DNA of 64,000 nt from Naematelia aurantialba (taxonomy: Eukaryota; Basidiomycota; Tremellomycetes; Tremellales; Naemateliaceae): assembly GCA_021527695.1 (NCBI GenBank), contig JAKFAO010000010.1, positions 310,001-374,000 on the forward strand, read 5' to 3'. Position 1 is the first letter of the stretch, and each line of letters begins with the position of its first letter. The notes under the pieces were generated by a model. It worked only from the letters and a program-made list of their open reading frames with translations. It was not told the origin of the DNA and searched no databases. Positions 23,977 through 34,145 of the stretch are shown here, one piece after another. A program made the position numbers and the translations under genes.

Positions 23977-24574
23977 TGTCTCGTTCGAATCCAAGGCGAA
24001 GCCTCTTCTCAAAGTATTGCCTCGTGCCCCAAAGAAATGTGTATTAGTCGGGTAGAACTGCCGTTCGTGCACATATGGCAAATGTAACTTATGTTGGATA
24101 GAAGTGTCCTTTTCGTACATACGGTACCACTCTCTATCGAGTAAGAATGCTACTGAGGTTCGGCCAAGCAGAGCTAGCTAAGGCGGGGAAGAAGGTGGGT
24201 CGAAGAGGAGCATGGAGGACGAGGGGGAACGGGGTGAGCTGGGCAAAGCATATATAGGTCATTTTGATGCTGTATCAGTTCTACAAGCAGCAGAAGTTTT
24301 GATCGCTGACAATGGAAGAAGAACAATAGACCAATGTCAGATGAAACAGACAGATCAGTGCTTATTGTCTGTGCTCAGGATCCTGTGCTGTGTTTGGGCC
24401 CTTCTGTCGCAGAGGGCCGAGCATCGTCCAGTCCTACATCAATCCCGGACCCCGTGTCCATCAAATGTGTCCTTTAAGGACCTCGTCGACCGGCCTTTCA
24501 CTCTTGATTCTTGCAATTTCGGTGCACAACCACTCTGGGACCTAGGACCTAGCCAAGAAGTTGTGCGACCCACG
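23977..24574. other. Intergenic region between the two paralogues
   Basis: About 600 bases. A TATATA element lies near 24250. The reading frame of copy 2 exon 1 is open back to 24212, but the paralogue alignment starts at the ATG at 24575, so the upstream part is more likely leader than protein. No other feature is seen. Confidence 0.5.
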
Positions 24575-26881
24575 ATGGTGACCGCTGCAGAACGTGTCTA
24601 CTCGGCAGTGGAAGTTCGAGAACAGATTCTGGCCAACTGTGATCAATTCAGTCTGGCCAGCTGGTTAACTCTGGAGAAGGCCGCATTGTCGTCGGTCGTC
24701 AAGGGGCTGTATCAGACTGTTACTCTGAAGATAGCCAAGAACCTGGATTTCGATGGAGTGAGCCCGTGCTTCTCGAGCTTTGTGCTCGTGCTGACATGAC
24801 ACGTTGCTCAGCCTCGAGGTCAGCTTTACCGTCACTCGGTGCAGGTCATCGACTTCAGTTGGGAAAAGACTAGACGGGGGACACTCGATGTCTCCCAGTG
24901 GCAGCCTTTGATTGATCAGTTTCCCAACCTACGCCGACTGAAACGGGAGATGATATCCGACGAAGACTGGGATTACCGCTGGAACGTCTACTTGCCCCGT
25001 GGCTCGGGAGGGAAGCGTAGAGTGTGCATGGCATGGACGGCCAATCTTTGCACTCCGCCGCGTGGAGAAGTGTCGAACCTCCGAATACCAGCGCCCATGG
25101 AGGGCTATACAATGGAACAGAGGATCACCCTTGCGCTGTACCCGTACGGGAAATGGGTTCCGCAGACGAGGAGTGATGCTATCGCAAACTTGCTGTCACA
25201 TCCATCCCAGCTCCATCCCGACATTACGCAGCTGCTCCTGCACGCGTGCCCCGTCGAACTCGATGCCTTGACCGCGATATGCAAATCTCGGACGGCCCAC
25301 CGTCGGCCGTTGATTGCTATCTCCTGCCAAGCCGTTCGGCCCTTCACGCTCGGTCAATTTCGACGATTCATCAGTTCTGTTGGCCCGCAGATCCGGGTCC
25401 TGGAGCTTCTTCACGATGGTTTTCGATGCCGCGTGGGCCCCAGGATCTCGCTCCTCGACTTATCTTCGGTGACGGATCTGATACGAGAGTTCTCACCGGA
25501 TCTCCAAGTATTGAAGATGGCGTTTTCAGAGTCAGTGAAACCAGACGGCCAGGTGCCGGTTTCGGAACGTCGCTATGATGGCCGACTCAAAGCTGTCCAC
25601 CTTGCTATCAAAGGAGGGCTTTGTCGAGGAGATCTGAGCAAGTCGGCCGACTTCTCCGTTGCTAAAAATTTGGCTTGTTTGGGCGCAGCAAGTTGCGACT
25701 ACAGAGTGTTGGACCCCTCTCCCTACCGCGCATCGCGGATGTCGGATCAGGAGTTGCGGTTTGCCGTCCGGTGGCTACAGAGGTGGGCCGTCTTACCAAA
25801 ACGACGAAGTTTGGCTGCTGATGCTGTTAGGCTCTCTCCGCGAGCTCAGGCGACCATCAGGCATACCACTTGGGCAGAGACCAAGGTCGAATCGGTCAAG
25901 CATCTCAAGCAGATCTGTTTTGACAGCAATGGCCAGATGGTACCAACCCAGGAGGTGTTTGCTAGACGCTACGACGAGGAACATGCTTCTTCGGATGCAG
26001 CTGAGAATTTCAAGGTCGATTTCAGCCAGGTCCTCTCCGAGTTTATCGCTGTGAATGAACGAAGGAGAAACGCGCTGCGAAAGACCTGTGACCGATACGG
26101 CTTTGATTTCCAGTTGTTCGAGGCCTACGCGATACAACGCAGGTTTATGGACCCCTTGGAGAGGCAGCCTGCATTCACAGCCGGATCTACAGCACGATCC
26201 ATAGGCAGCGAAGTTGGCAGTGCTTCTACGCAGGTCGCTGAGGTCGATCATCCGCCCAAACAGACATATGATTGGGAAGAAACATACATGGATGACCCGG
26301 TCGAAATCGAGAAATTTGCCTTTGACAAGTGGTATTATGCGGATGGGACGCAGGCCAATGACGATCGGCGCTACGGCGAAGAAGAAGATCCTTACGAGCG
26401 GTATCTTCGGACGCGAGGGAGCGAAGACATCAAGTATCAGGATCATCTGTGCGAGCTACAGTTTGGGTCAGGTTGCCCAGATTCCCCGGAGGAGGATGAG
26501 CATTGGAACTATGATCGATGGAACGAAGACTGGCAATACGAGGATTATGAATTATATGGCTTGTACGACGACGAGCTTGAGTTGAGTGATCTGTCAGACG
26601 ATGATGACACAGATGAAGATCCACCAGACGATGAATACGGAGATGAAGGTCCGTCAGACGATGATTACGGAGATGAAGATCCGCTAGACGATGAATACGG
26701 AGACGAAGATCCGCCATACAATTACTCTGGATATGAAGGTCCGCCACACGATGACTATGGATACGAAGGTCCGCCACACGATGGTTACGGTTACGAAGGT
26801 CCGCCAGAGGATGACCATGGATATGAAGATCCGCGGGAGGATGACTATGGATACGAAGGACCGCTAGACGATGATTATTGA
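24575..26881 (+). CDS. F-box-like/acidic-tail protein, copy 2, with C-terminal Asp/Glu/Tyr/Gly/Pro repeats
   Basis: Predicted 734 aa from exons 24575-24757, 24812-25782 and 25831-26881. The N-terminus VREQILANCDQFSLASWLT resembles an F-box-type helix, giving a possible link to an SCF ubiquitin ligase, but similarity is weak. The middle has leucine-rich stretches (HPDITQLLLHACPVEL and VAKNLACLGAASCDYRVL) shared with copy 1. The last part is a DWEETYMDDP block, then about eight acidic 13-residue repeats around GYEGPPHDD. The paralogue shows that 25783-25830 corresponds to an intron. Here that intron is 48 nt and lacks an in-frame stop, so an unspliced form 16 residues longer would also be open. 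The tail repeat continues beyond the stop in another frame. No known family recognised; apparently lineage-specific tandem duplication. Confidence 0.7.
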
Positions 26882-27090
26882 TGCGAGGATCCCCAGAAGA
26901 CGAGTACGAATTCGAAGATCAGCCGAGGACGAGGACGAAAGACCGACCAGAGCACGAGTATGGATTTCAAGATCGGCCCAAAGACGAATACGAATCTGAA
27001 GACCAGCCAGAAGACGAGTACGAATTCGACGACCAGCCAGAGGATGCATATGGATTTACAGATCAGCCCGATGACGATGAGCTTCACGAT
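26620..27090 (+). repeat. Acidic coding minisatellite (39-base unit) running past the stop
   Basis: Diverged units close to GGATATGAAGATCCGCCAGA, about 39 bases long, cover the end of copy 2. From 26882 similar units (EDEYEFEDQP, PEDEYEFDDQ, PEDAYGFTDQ) continue in a frame shifted by one base. Confidence 0.75.
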
Positions 27091-27695
27091 GCCCTTCAGA
27101 TGACGATCAGCGAGACGAGGAGGACTTGGAGAGCGGTGTTCGAACGCCAGTCTGCCGCTGGCTAACCGCGTCCACCCGGATACCTGGGAGGCAGACGGAC
27201 ATCCCGATAGTCATCGAGGACGCCTGGCTCGCTATGTATATGAGCGATAAGGGCGGGAACGGGAAAAGAACTAGAAACTCACGACGCACTTGTCGCCACT
27301 CTCCACTGTCCGTGCGCTTGCTATCATCCTGAAAGACCTAGCGGCGCTCTTCCCCGTTTCCTACATGGAAGCTACGTTGTCGTTATCCTACTGCATGCAT
27401 GCAAAGCTTGTGGTACAGGTTATCCAGCATAGCTGGCAGATACAAGAAAAGCGATACGTCGCTCTGATGGAGAAACGACAGATCGCGACAGGCGTGTACG
27501 TGTACGTGTACGTGTACGTGTACGTGTACGCGTCAGGTCATGCAGAGGAACGCATCTCCCCTGCCTCGTGCCGCCCTCCTTGTGCCTCGTGCCCCTCCGC
27601 CTCCTGCCTCGTGCATAGTTCCTCGTTCCTTGTGCCCCGTGCCCCGCTGCCTCGTTCCTCTTGCCTCGTGCGTCCCTCGCCACAACCGTTACCCA
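26882..27695. other. Downstream region with residual repeat and GTACGT microsatellite
   Basis: From 26878 to 27165 a frame continues the acidic repeat of copy 2 and ends with EVFERQSAAG-like sequence before a TAA; it may be its severed C-terminus. At 27494-27531 there are about six copies of GTACGT. From 27540 to 27690 the sequence is rich in CTCGTGCC repeats (simple, imperfect). No independent gene recognised. Confidence 0.55.
27494..27531. repeat. (GTACGT)n microsatellite
   Basis: Near-perfect six-base tandem repeat in the 3' flank of the convergent eIF4E gene. Confidence 0.9.
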
Positions 27696-29785
27696 CTAAC
27701 CTACGATGCCTTCCCGCTTCACAGCCCCAGGCCCTTGACCAGCACTGAAGCTCCCTCTGGGTCTTGCACCTCCCATCGGCCCGGCAAACGCATTGGAGCC
27801 TTGCCCGCTTTGTACCCTCCTCATTCCCATTCCCATTCCCATCGCCATACCCGTTCCCATCGCCAAGCCAGCTCCCATTGCCATACCCGGCGGCGCAGGT
27901 GGAGACAGCATATCCTGCCCGACCGGTTTTGGCGGCAACCTTGCGGACAATGGTGTGGGGGTAGACGAACGGGGGCTAACTGGCGGAGGCATGGCCATGC
28001 CCATAGTCATGGGTGTCGCTCCGAGGCGGGATGGTGTCGGCGGAGCATGGGAGAAACTAGCACGCGCAGGGAAGGGGATGAACATAAACTTGCCGGGCGG
28101 GGGCGAAGACGTCGACGAGTTGTACTGCGCAGCCACGTCAGAACTCGTGCGTCCCAGAACGACAAATGTGCTTGGATGCAGACTCACCTGGAACTCTAGA
28201 CTCATGCAGTCTGCCTCGCCCCGCTCGAGCGCCAAGCAGTCGACGATCCGCCTCCCAAGCGCATTCAGAGCCTCGGCATCGTCCTTCCCCCGCGTCCAGA
28301 CTTGCAAACGGTCGACTTTGGGCCGCGTGGACGCGACGATCCCACACACCTCGTCTGAAGGGTCGAGCACCTCCCCAATGAGCGCCATGAACAAGTTGGC
28401 CCAGCCAATGTCGAGGAGGTGCGGAGCAGTCCGGAAGAGGATGATCCATTTGCCGCCCTGATTGCGTCAGCATCCGACTTGTCGTCAGCATGCGGCCTTA
28501 CATTTGCGTTGGCTGGGTCTTCCCACATCTGCGAGCAGGTGTTAGCCGATGACAAGACTGATAGGAGATGATACTCACGGGCCTGATCCCATTTTTGAAC
28601 AGGTGGTAGTTCGAGTTCCTCGGCAGCTGGCCAGGCAGTCGAACGTTATTGGCATACCTCGCGAAACCCTCCACCTGCAGAGCATCATGAGCCATCATCG
28701 TCGGTGCCCAGTACGAAGAAGGAACGCACAGTATCAAAGCTTCCTATAGTCAACAGACCTTTCTCATAGTCGCCCAGGAACGCCTGGCCGTCTGTGGGTG
28801 CACTCTGCGCTGGGTCGGGCTTGAATGACTTGGAGTCGTAGTACAGCGTCCTGGATACGGCGTTAGCCCAAGTAATCAAGACGGTAAGGCTGAGCTCGTG
28901 GCCTACGAACCATCTGTGCTGAAGGGGGTGTTGTTGCGGTTTGCTCTTGGGTGACATGCTGAACGAAGCAAACTCCGGGACAGATGACAGGCCAGTCTGG
29001 ATCTCCGAAGCTGGTGAGGCTGTTCTGTTTACAAATGCGAATGTCTCTGCAAGGGGCTTTGGAGGCAGTGAGGCCCGCTTGCTGGCCAGTTGATCTACGA
29101 GTCTGGCCGCTGCAGGCAGCTCCTCCTGCGGCTAAGCACCCATACCCGCTGGCTTCATTACCAGTCCTGGTTCTCCCATGCCGGGTTTTGACACGCTCAA
29201 GCGTTGCCTGATGGCGGTGAGGCTCGGCACGTCCTTGTATCCCTTGATAAATCCCTCTCTGCTGCCCTCGCGCTGCATGCTGGACCCCGCGTCTGCTTCG
29301 GAGACGGAAAGGGAGCGCATCATCGCGCTGGCGGGGAGCTTGAGGCGGCCAGAGGGGGTCACGGGTGACGCGTTGGTGCTGAGAATGGAGCGGGGCGGTG
29401 TCGAGGGCTTGGACGTGCATGCTGACGAGGCGGGGGAGAGGGGGTCGGAGATGGGGATAGGCGAGGCCGTGCTGGTCGTCGGGGACGAGCCGAGGTGCGA
29501 GGCAGCAAAGCGCGTAGAGAGCTGTTGTAACGACGGCAGGCGCGTCATGCGCAGTCTGTCAGGCGTGTCAGTGAAGGGCATGGGGCGAGTGAGGATCATG
29601 AGAGCATGCAGGGGAGGAAAGGAGCGGCTCACGGAGTGGGCTCGACGACGTTGACGGGCAGCGGAGGCGGGAACAGCTTGTCAAGCTTTGTGTTTGCGGG
29701 GGGGAGGTCGTCGGGCAACGGCGTGTCGAGCTTGGCAGACTCGGGCGTCGACAGCGCCGACGACGACGATGCTGTGGTCGACATC
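27696..29785 (-). CDS. Class II (4EHP-like) eIF4E cap-binding protein with long flanking low-complexity regions
   Basis: Cap-binding protein. Exon 1 starts MSTTASSSSALSTPESAKL at 29785. Later exons give a Ser/Pro-rich N-terminal region, then the eIF4E core: HPLQHRWTLYYDSKSF, IGSFDTVEGFARYANNV, YHLFKNGIRP, MWEDPANANGGKWIILFR and EVCGIVASTRPKVDRLQVWTR. The aromatic pattern (HRWTLYYDS, GSFDTVEGFA, MWED) matches the 4EHP/eIF4E2 class rather than the canonical factor, suggesting a regulatory or repressive role. After MSLEFQ a 63-nt intron (28187-28125) leads to a C-terminal Pro/Met/Gly-rich tail (PPGMAMGAGLAMG). This intron has no in-frame stop and its retention adds 21 residues. The stop is at 27696-27698. 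Both extensions are long compared with about 240 aa for the usual factor. Class assignment is inferred from motifs. Confidence 0.85.
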
Positions 29786-30845
29786 GTGGGGCTGGGATTA
29801 GAGGGCTGACAGCGAAAGTGACAGAAGGAGCCGAGGAAGAGGGTGAAATCTGCTCCACCTTGGCGGGAAAGTGACAGAGCAAGCCGAGGAAGAGGGCGAA
29901 AGACTGCTCCACCTTGATTTTACGAGGCGATAACAAGGTCTGGCCGGCCGGACAGGTCGGTATGACACGACGACCTCGATCGCAATGTCCAGCCTGGTCA
30001 AGTCTGTGGTTTCGCTTAATCGCACGTCGGGCAGACACGGCGTCGGCTGGCGTCGTCACGGTCGGAATGTTTTCACTGGCCGTCGCTTGGCAGGCGTCGC
30101 GTTGTCGTGCGTCGTGCGTCGTGCGCCGTGCGCCGTGCAGCCGTCACTCGCAGCACGCGGCGACTTGCAGTGCGCTATACACGCCGTCGCGTTGAGATAT
30201 AGGTCTGGCCCTGTGATGTTCCACGGCGAACACAAAGAACCACAGTCCAACGCAGGAGGAAAGAAACAGGCTCTTCTGTTCGTCCAAGACTTTTGACAGC
30301 TTTGACTGCGCGGGCGGCACGCTGCGAGAAAAAAGCTATTCGTCCTAGTGAATTTAACAAGAGAGATATTAGGGTCGAAATCTGAAACACACTCTCTAGG
30401 ATGCTCCTTTTCCCACAGTCACTGCAGAAACGCTGCCTTTGTCTCGCACAGGCTACTAACCCCCGGCCAGAGAGGAGGGTGGCAGGTTGGAACGCTCGAG
30501 TTCCGGAATTGTTTCCTTTTGCTGTACTCTCCCTCTTGCATCGCTCCCACTCGTAGCACTGGTGACAACTCGCACTTGGCCAGACCGCTTCATTCAGTTG
30601 CCTCTTCCGGCGGCTGCGACGGGTCTTCCCAAACCTTGTACTTTCGCAGTGCCTGGCGATCTTCTAAAGGAGCCTCGGATCCAATAATAGGAATTACAAT
30701 AATACACTGGCGTCCAATACGGCTTGTATTCAGATACAAGACAACTAGTAAAGGCACAAAGATATGACGGATCAGACCCAGATGATCACTACTGATCCCC
30801 TACGGCACTCGGATAACAACAAAGCACACGTTCCAACCAGCGACA
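29786..30845. other. Intergenic region upstream of eIF4E, with a local duplication
   Basis: About 1.06 kb. At 29815-29925 a segment of about 53 bases (AAGTGACAGA...GAGGAAGAGGG...CTGCTCCACCTTG) is present twice in tandem with a few changes, within the probable eIF4E leader. The GTCGTGCGTCGTGCG simple repeat lies at 30105-30140. No gene is supported; open frames 29914-30296 and 30348-30767 lack motifs. Confidence 0.5.
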
Positions 30846-33578
30846 TCATGCAGAGAGGGTCTTGACCATCAATGGCATCTGCAGGCCAGCGTCTTCTTCC
30901 CCCACGATGCGCGGGCGCATCACGATGCTGACGAAAGTGGTCAGCATCGTTCGTGTATATGGGTTTGGAGGGGTGTGATGGCTTGAGTTTTGAGTCACCC
31001 TTGCGAGAGACGGAGGGCACGGTCAGAAGAAAGGCACAGAGGGGAAGGATGGCGGCGGATGAGAGCTCAAGGCAGAGAGACAAAGATGAACTGGGAAGGA
31101 AAAAGAAAGGAGAGGGACAAGAGAGGGACAAGAGAAAGAATAACGAAGGAGGAAGGAAGAAGGAAGAAGGAAGAAGGAAGAAGGAAACAAGGAAACAAGC
31201 AACAGAGCAAGACGAAGAGTGCACTCACGAAGTCTTGCGCTCCACGACTGGCTTGCTGTTTAATTGATGGAATTCAAAGCTGCGCATGAGCACGAATAAG
31301 ATAGCCTTGATTTCCGCCAGAGCAAAGCGATATCCGATGCAGTTGCGCGCCCCGCCCAGGAAAGTCAGCAGGTTGCCCCACGTGCCTGGAACGTCCTTGA
31401 CTTGGTTCGACGCGGTGAGGTGGCGCTCGGGCTTGAACTCGGCTGCGTCTGGGCCCCATATTTCCGTCGAAGTGTTGATGCTCAGGATGGCTGGCGTGTA
31501 TCAGTGCTGTGTTCGGGAAGGAGGAGGAAGTGGCGAGGGAAGGGGGAAGGGGGACGGGGGAAGAGAGAAGGGGGAAGGGGGAAGGGGGAAGAGGAAGGGG
31601 GAAGGGGGAACACGGAACAAGGAAGAAGAGGTTACGAAGAAGAAAGTACGAAGAGGCAGGAAGAATGGGCGAGTGAGATAAGCAAGAAGAAGGGGGAGAA
31701 AAACGAGCACCGCAACTGACGCATAAAGATAGTAATGCCCTTGGGAAGGTGAACAGAGGTAATCGTGCTGCCATCTCGACCGATAATCGGCATACCGAGG
31801 GGAATAACGCAATCCGCCGTCGCTTGTCGGATCGTCGACGGCGCCGGAGGATACACACGCAATGTCTCGCGAACGACAGCATCCAGGTACGGAAGCGTTT
31901 GCAACGCCTCCCTATTCCTACAATCAGCACATGGCTTCCGGCCGAGGTCACTGGATGGAAGGAAATTGTTGAGTGTGGAAAGCACTTACAACGACGGGCG
32001 CTCGTCACCGACGGCAGCACATTCGTCACGCAGTTTCTTTTGTACCTCGGGGTTCTGGCTAAGTGCATACAATATCCAAGTGAGAGCGGTCGAAGATGTC
32101 TCGTTTCCAGCGAGCATCTTAGAGTCAATGTCAGTCCACACGGGCAAGGCACGACCACGCAATGACCTAACGTACAAAAGTGGTGATTTGTGCCAGTACT
32201 TCATCGTCTGTGAGTCGCTGTTCCGGCTTGAGGTCAGAAGCCATGTTGGCTCGGACTGTTGGCTCGGTCAGTGACACCTCGAGCAGTGACCACGACTCGC
32301 CCAAGAGGCCGCACGGTACTCACCTAAAATAGACAGCAAGTCTTTACCAATATCATCGCCTTTCTCCAGCCCATCGGCATGAGCTCTTCGGACCGCATCC
32401 TTCTTGTCCTTGAGGAGTTTCTACACCAGACTAAATGAGCTTCTGACCGAATAGCAACAAGAGTGGTCGTACCCTTCCAATTTTCTCGGTCGTGGTCCTG
32501 CTGTTATTTATGGTGCGCATTCGCTTGGTAGGCTTCAAGTGCGGGTGATATATCAGTACAGGGACCACGTGCTTAAAGAGGGTGCGGAGTCTCACAATTC
32601 TATTCATCCCCGGGACGATTAACTGTAATATAGCCATGGGGGTGATGCTCTGGGTGGTGGAGAACATTTGGCGATATGCCTCGGCGAGCTCGTTGTGTGG
32701 GTCGCTGAGGGCCTTGAAGTCGTAGTCGAAGCCTGCAACGCCAATGACGTCGAGCGTCGCCTGGCCGAGAAATTTCATCACGTCCATCTTCCTTCCGCCC
32801 GGGACGATATCCTCTGGCTTGGGCGGAGTCGGGCTCGCCACCACGGTGCTGCTATCTGAGCTGCTGGTGCCGGTACCGCTCCCGCTCTTGGACTCGGCCT
32901 CGTGTTGAGCGTCGTCGATCAGGGTCTGTAACTTGTCTCGTAGCTCGTAAGCCTTGTCGAAGAAAATTGGTACCATGCCGCGAATAGCGCCGGCGGAGAA
33001 GGAAGGATTGAGCAATTTGCGCTGTCGGCGGTGGTCGTCCCCTTCAGCGATGAGGACGCCGTTCCCGAGGAGCTTGGCCATCTCGTGACGCGCTTGCAGA
33101 GGTTTGGGAACAAGTCGGGGTGGGCGAGGACGTAGCCTATAGCGGATTGGGTCGATGGTGAGGAACCGATGTCCCCCTAGGAAGAGGCGATACCGGATAG
33201 TCGGGCCATATGTCGCCAACCACCTGCCGTGCGGCACCATCGGCCCCTCCTTGATAATTGACGGAAGCATGCCCCATAGCATCGACTCGCTCTCGGGCCC
33301 TGAATGAAAGACGACACGTCAGCGCCTCGCTGAAAACTGACAGCTCCTCTGTGGCGGCACAACGACCTGTCTTCGCTTGGAGTGAGGAGACATGAGGGGA
33401 TGAATTTGCACTTGCCTCGGACATTGCGCAACGGCAGCGCCCATTCAGAGTAGGGATATCTATACACCCATACACCGAAGAGAACCAAGATGAACCCAAG
33501 GAGGTACTTCCCAGCGGTGGACCATCCACTCGAGCTGAAGCTCGGCACGAGCGGCAGATGTTGCAGAAGCGACGACAT
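30846..33578 (-). CDS. Cytochrome P450 monooxygenase (fungal, ER-anchored)
   Basis: Multi-exon P450. The first exon (start at 33578, MSSLLQHLPL) has a membrane anchor (GKYLLGFILVLFGVWVYRY). The large second exon holds GHRFLTIDPIRY, LIAEGDDHRRQRKLLNPSFS (helix C) and LGQATLDVIGVAGFDYDF. Then come LAGNETSSTALTWILYALSQNP (helix I, with the Thr at the oxygen site), LPYLDAVVRETLRVYPP (helix K, ExxR) and an EFKPERHL block near 31430. FLGGARNCIGYRFALAEIK follows (heme loop, Cys ligand, about 31350). The last exon MRPRIVGEEDAGLQMPLMV ends at the stop at 30846-30848. The substrate cannot be told from sequence; the closest match is the long-chain fungal group that includes CYP5150/CYP5139-like enzymes (tentative). 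Two introns contain long purine-rich repeats (31080-31200, 31510-31660). No biosynthetic neighbours are seen. Confidence 0.9.
31080..31200. repeat. Purine-rich (GAAGGAA) repeat in P450 intron
   Basis: Run of AAGGAAGAAGG-type repeats, pyrimidine-rich on the transcribed strand, inside the last intron of the P450 gene (donor near 31225, acceptor near 30933). Confidence 0.8.
31510..31660. repeat. Purine-rich (GGGGGAAGA) repeat in P450 intron
   Basis: Tandem GGGGGAAGAGGAAG-like units, again within a P450 intron, between the exon with the PERHL block and that with SVHLPKGITIFM. Confidence 0.8.
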
Positions 33579-34145
33579 GTTCAAAAGCTTGTCCTGCTGT
33601 ATGCGGCTCGAGCAAGGGTCGTTGTGTGCAGTTGGAGACAGAGATACAACAAGAGATGAGACTGCGTCGCTGCACAGTGACTCTTTCATACACCCATCAC
33701 GAGCGGTGTTCCATGGCCGTTTGAGTTGGGCCGTTTGAGAAACGACACGGCCATCCATGCCCTCGGTCCCGGGAAAGACGGGGATTCCGGCGCGCCTACA
33801 GCATTACTTGTCTAATAGGAGAGCAGTGTGTTTGGGGAGCCTAACTTACGGGGACCATGCCTATTCTATTGATTTCTTTATTTCTGGGCCTCAGCGCGTC
33901 GCACAAAAGCCTCCAGTTGCATGCAACACAAAGCACCACTCGACGACCAACTAACGACCAGCTCATGAACATATAACGACAATCACACTGTACACTACAC
34001 CCATTGCAACGCATCTGATCACCGCCACTGAGCCGAACACAAACAGTCCAAAGGCGCAGGTCGCCATATCTAGCGAACCTTTCCTTCACCTCTTCTTCTT
34101 GCACTCGCACACTGTGCTCGTACTGAAGTAGTACTAGTACTAGGG
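33579..34145. other. Divergent intergenic region
   Basis: About 570 bases between the P450 start and the start of the next gene on the plus strand. An ACTAGTACTAG imperfect palindrome lies just before the plus-strand ATG (34128-34144). No other feature. Confidence 0.5.

Noticed and set aside
24212..24574. N-terminal extension of F-box-like copy 2
   Set aside because: Open frame upstream, but the paralogue starts at the equivalent of 24575 and the extra part lacks similarity.
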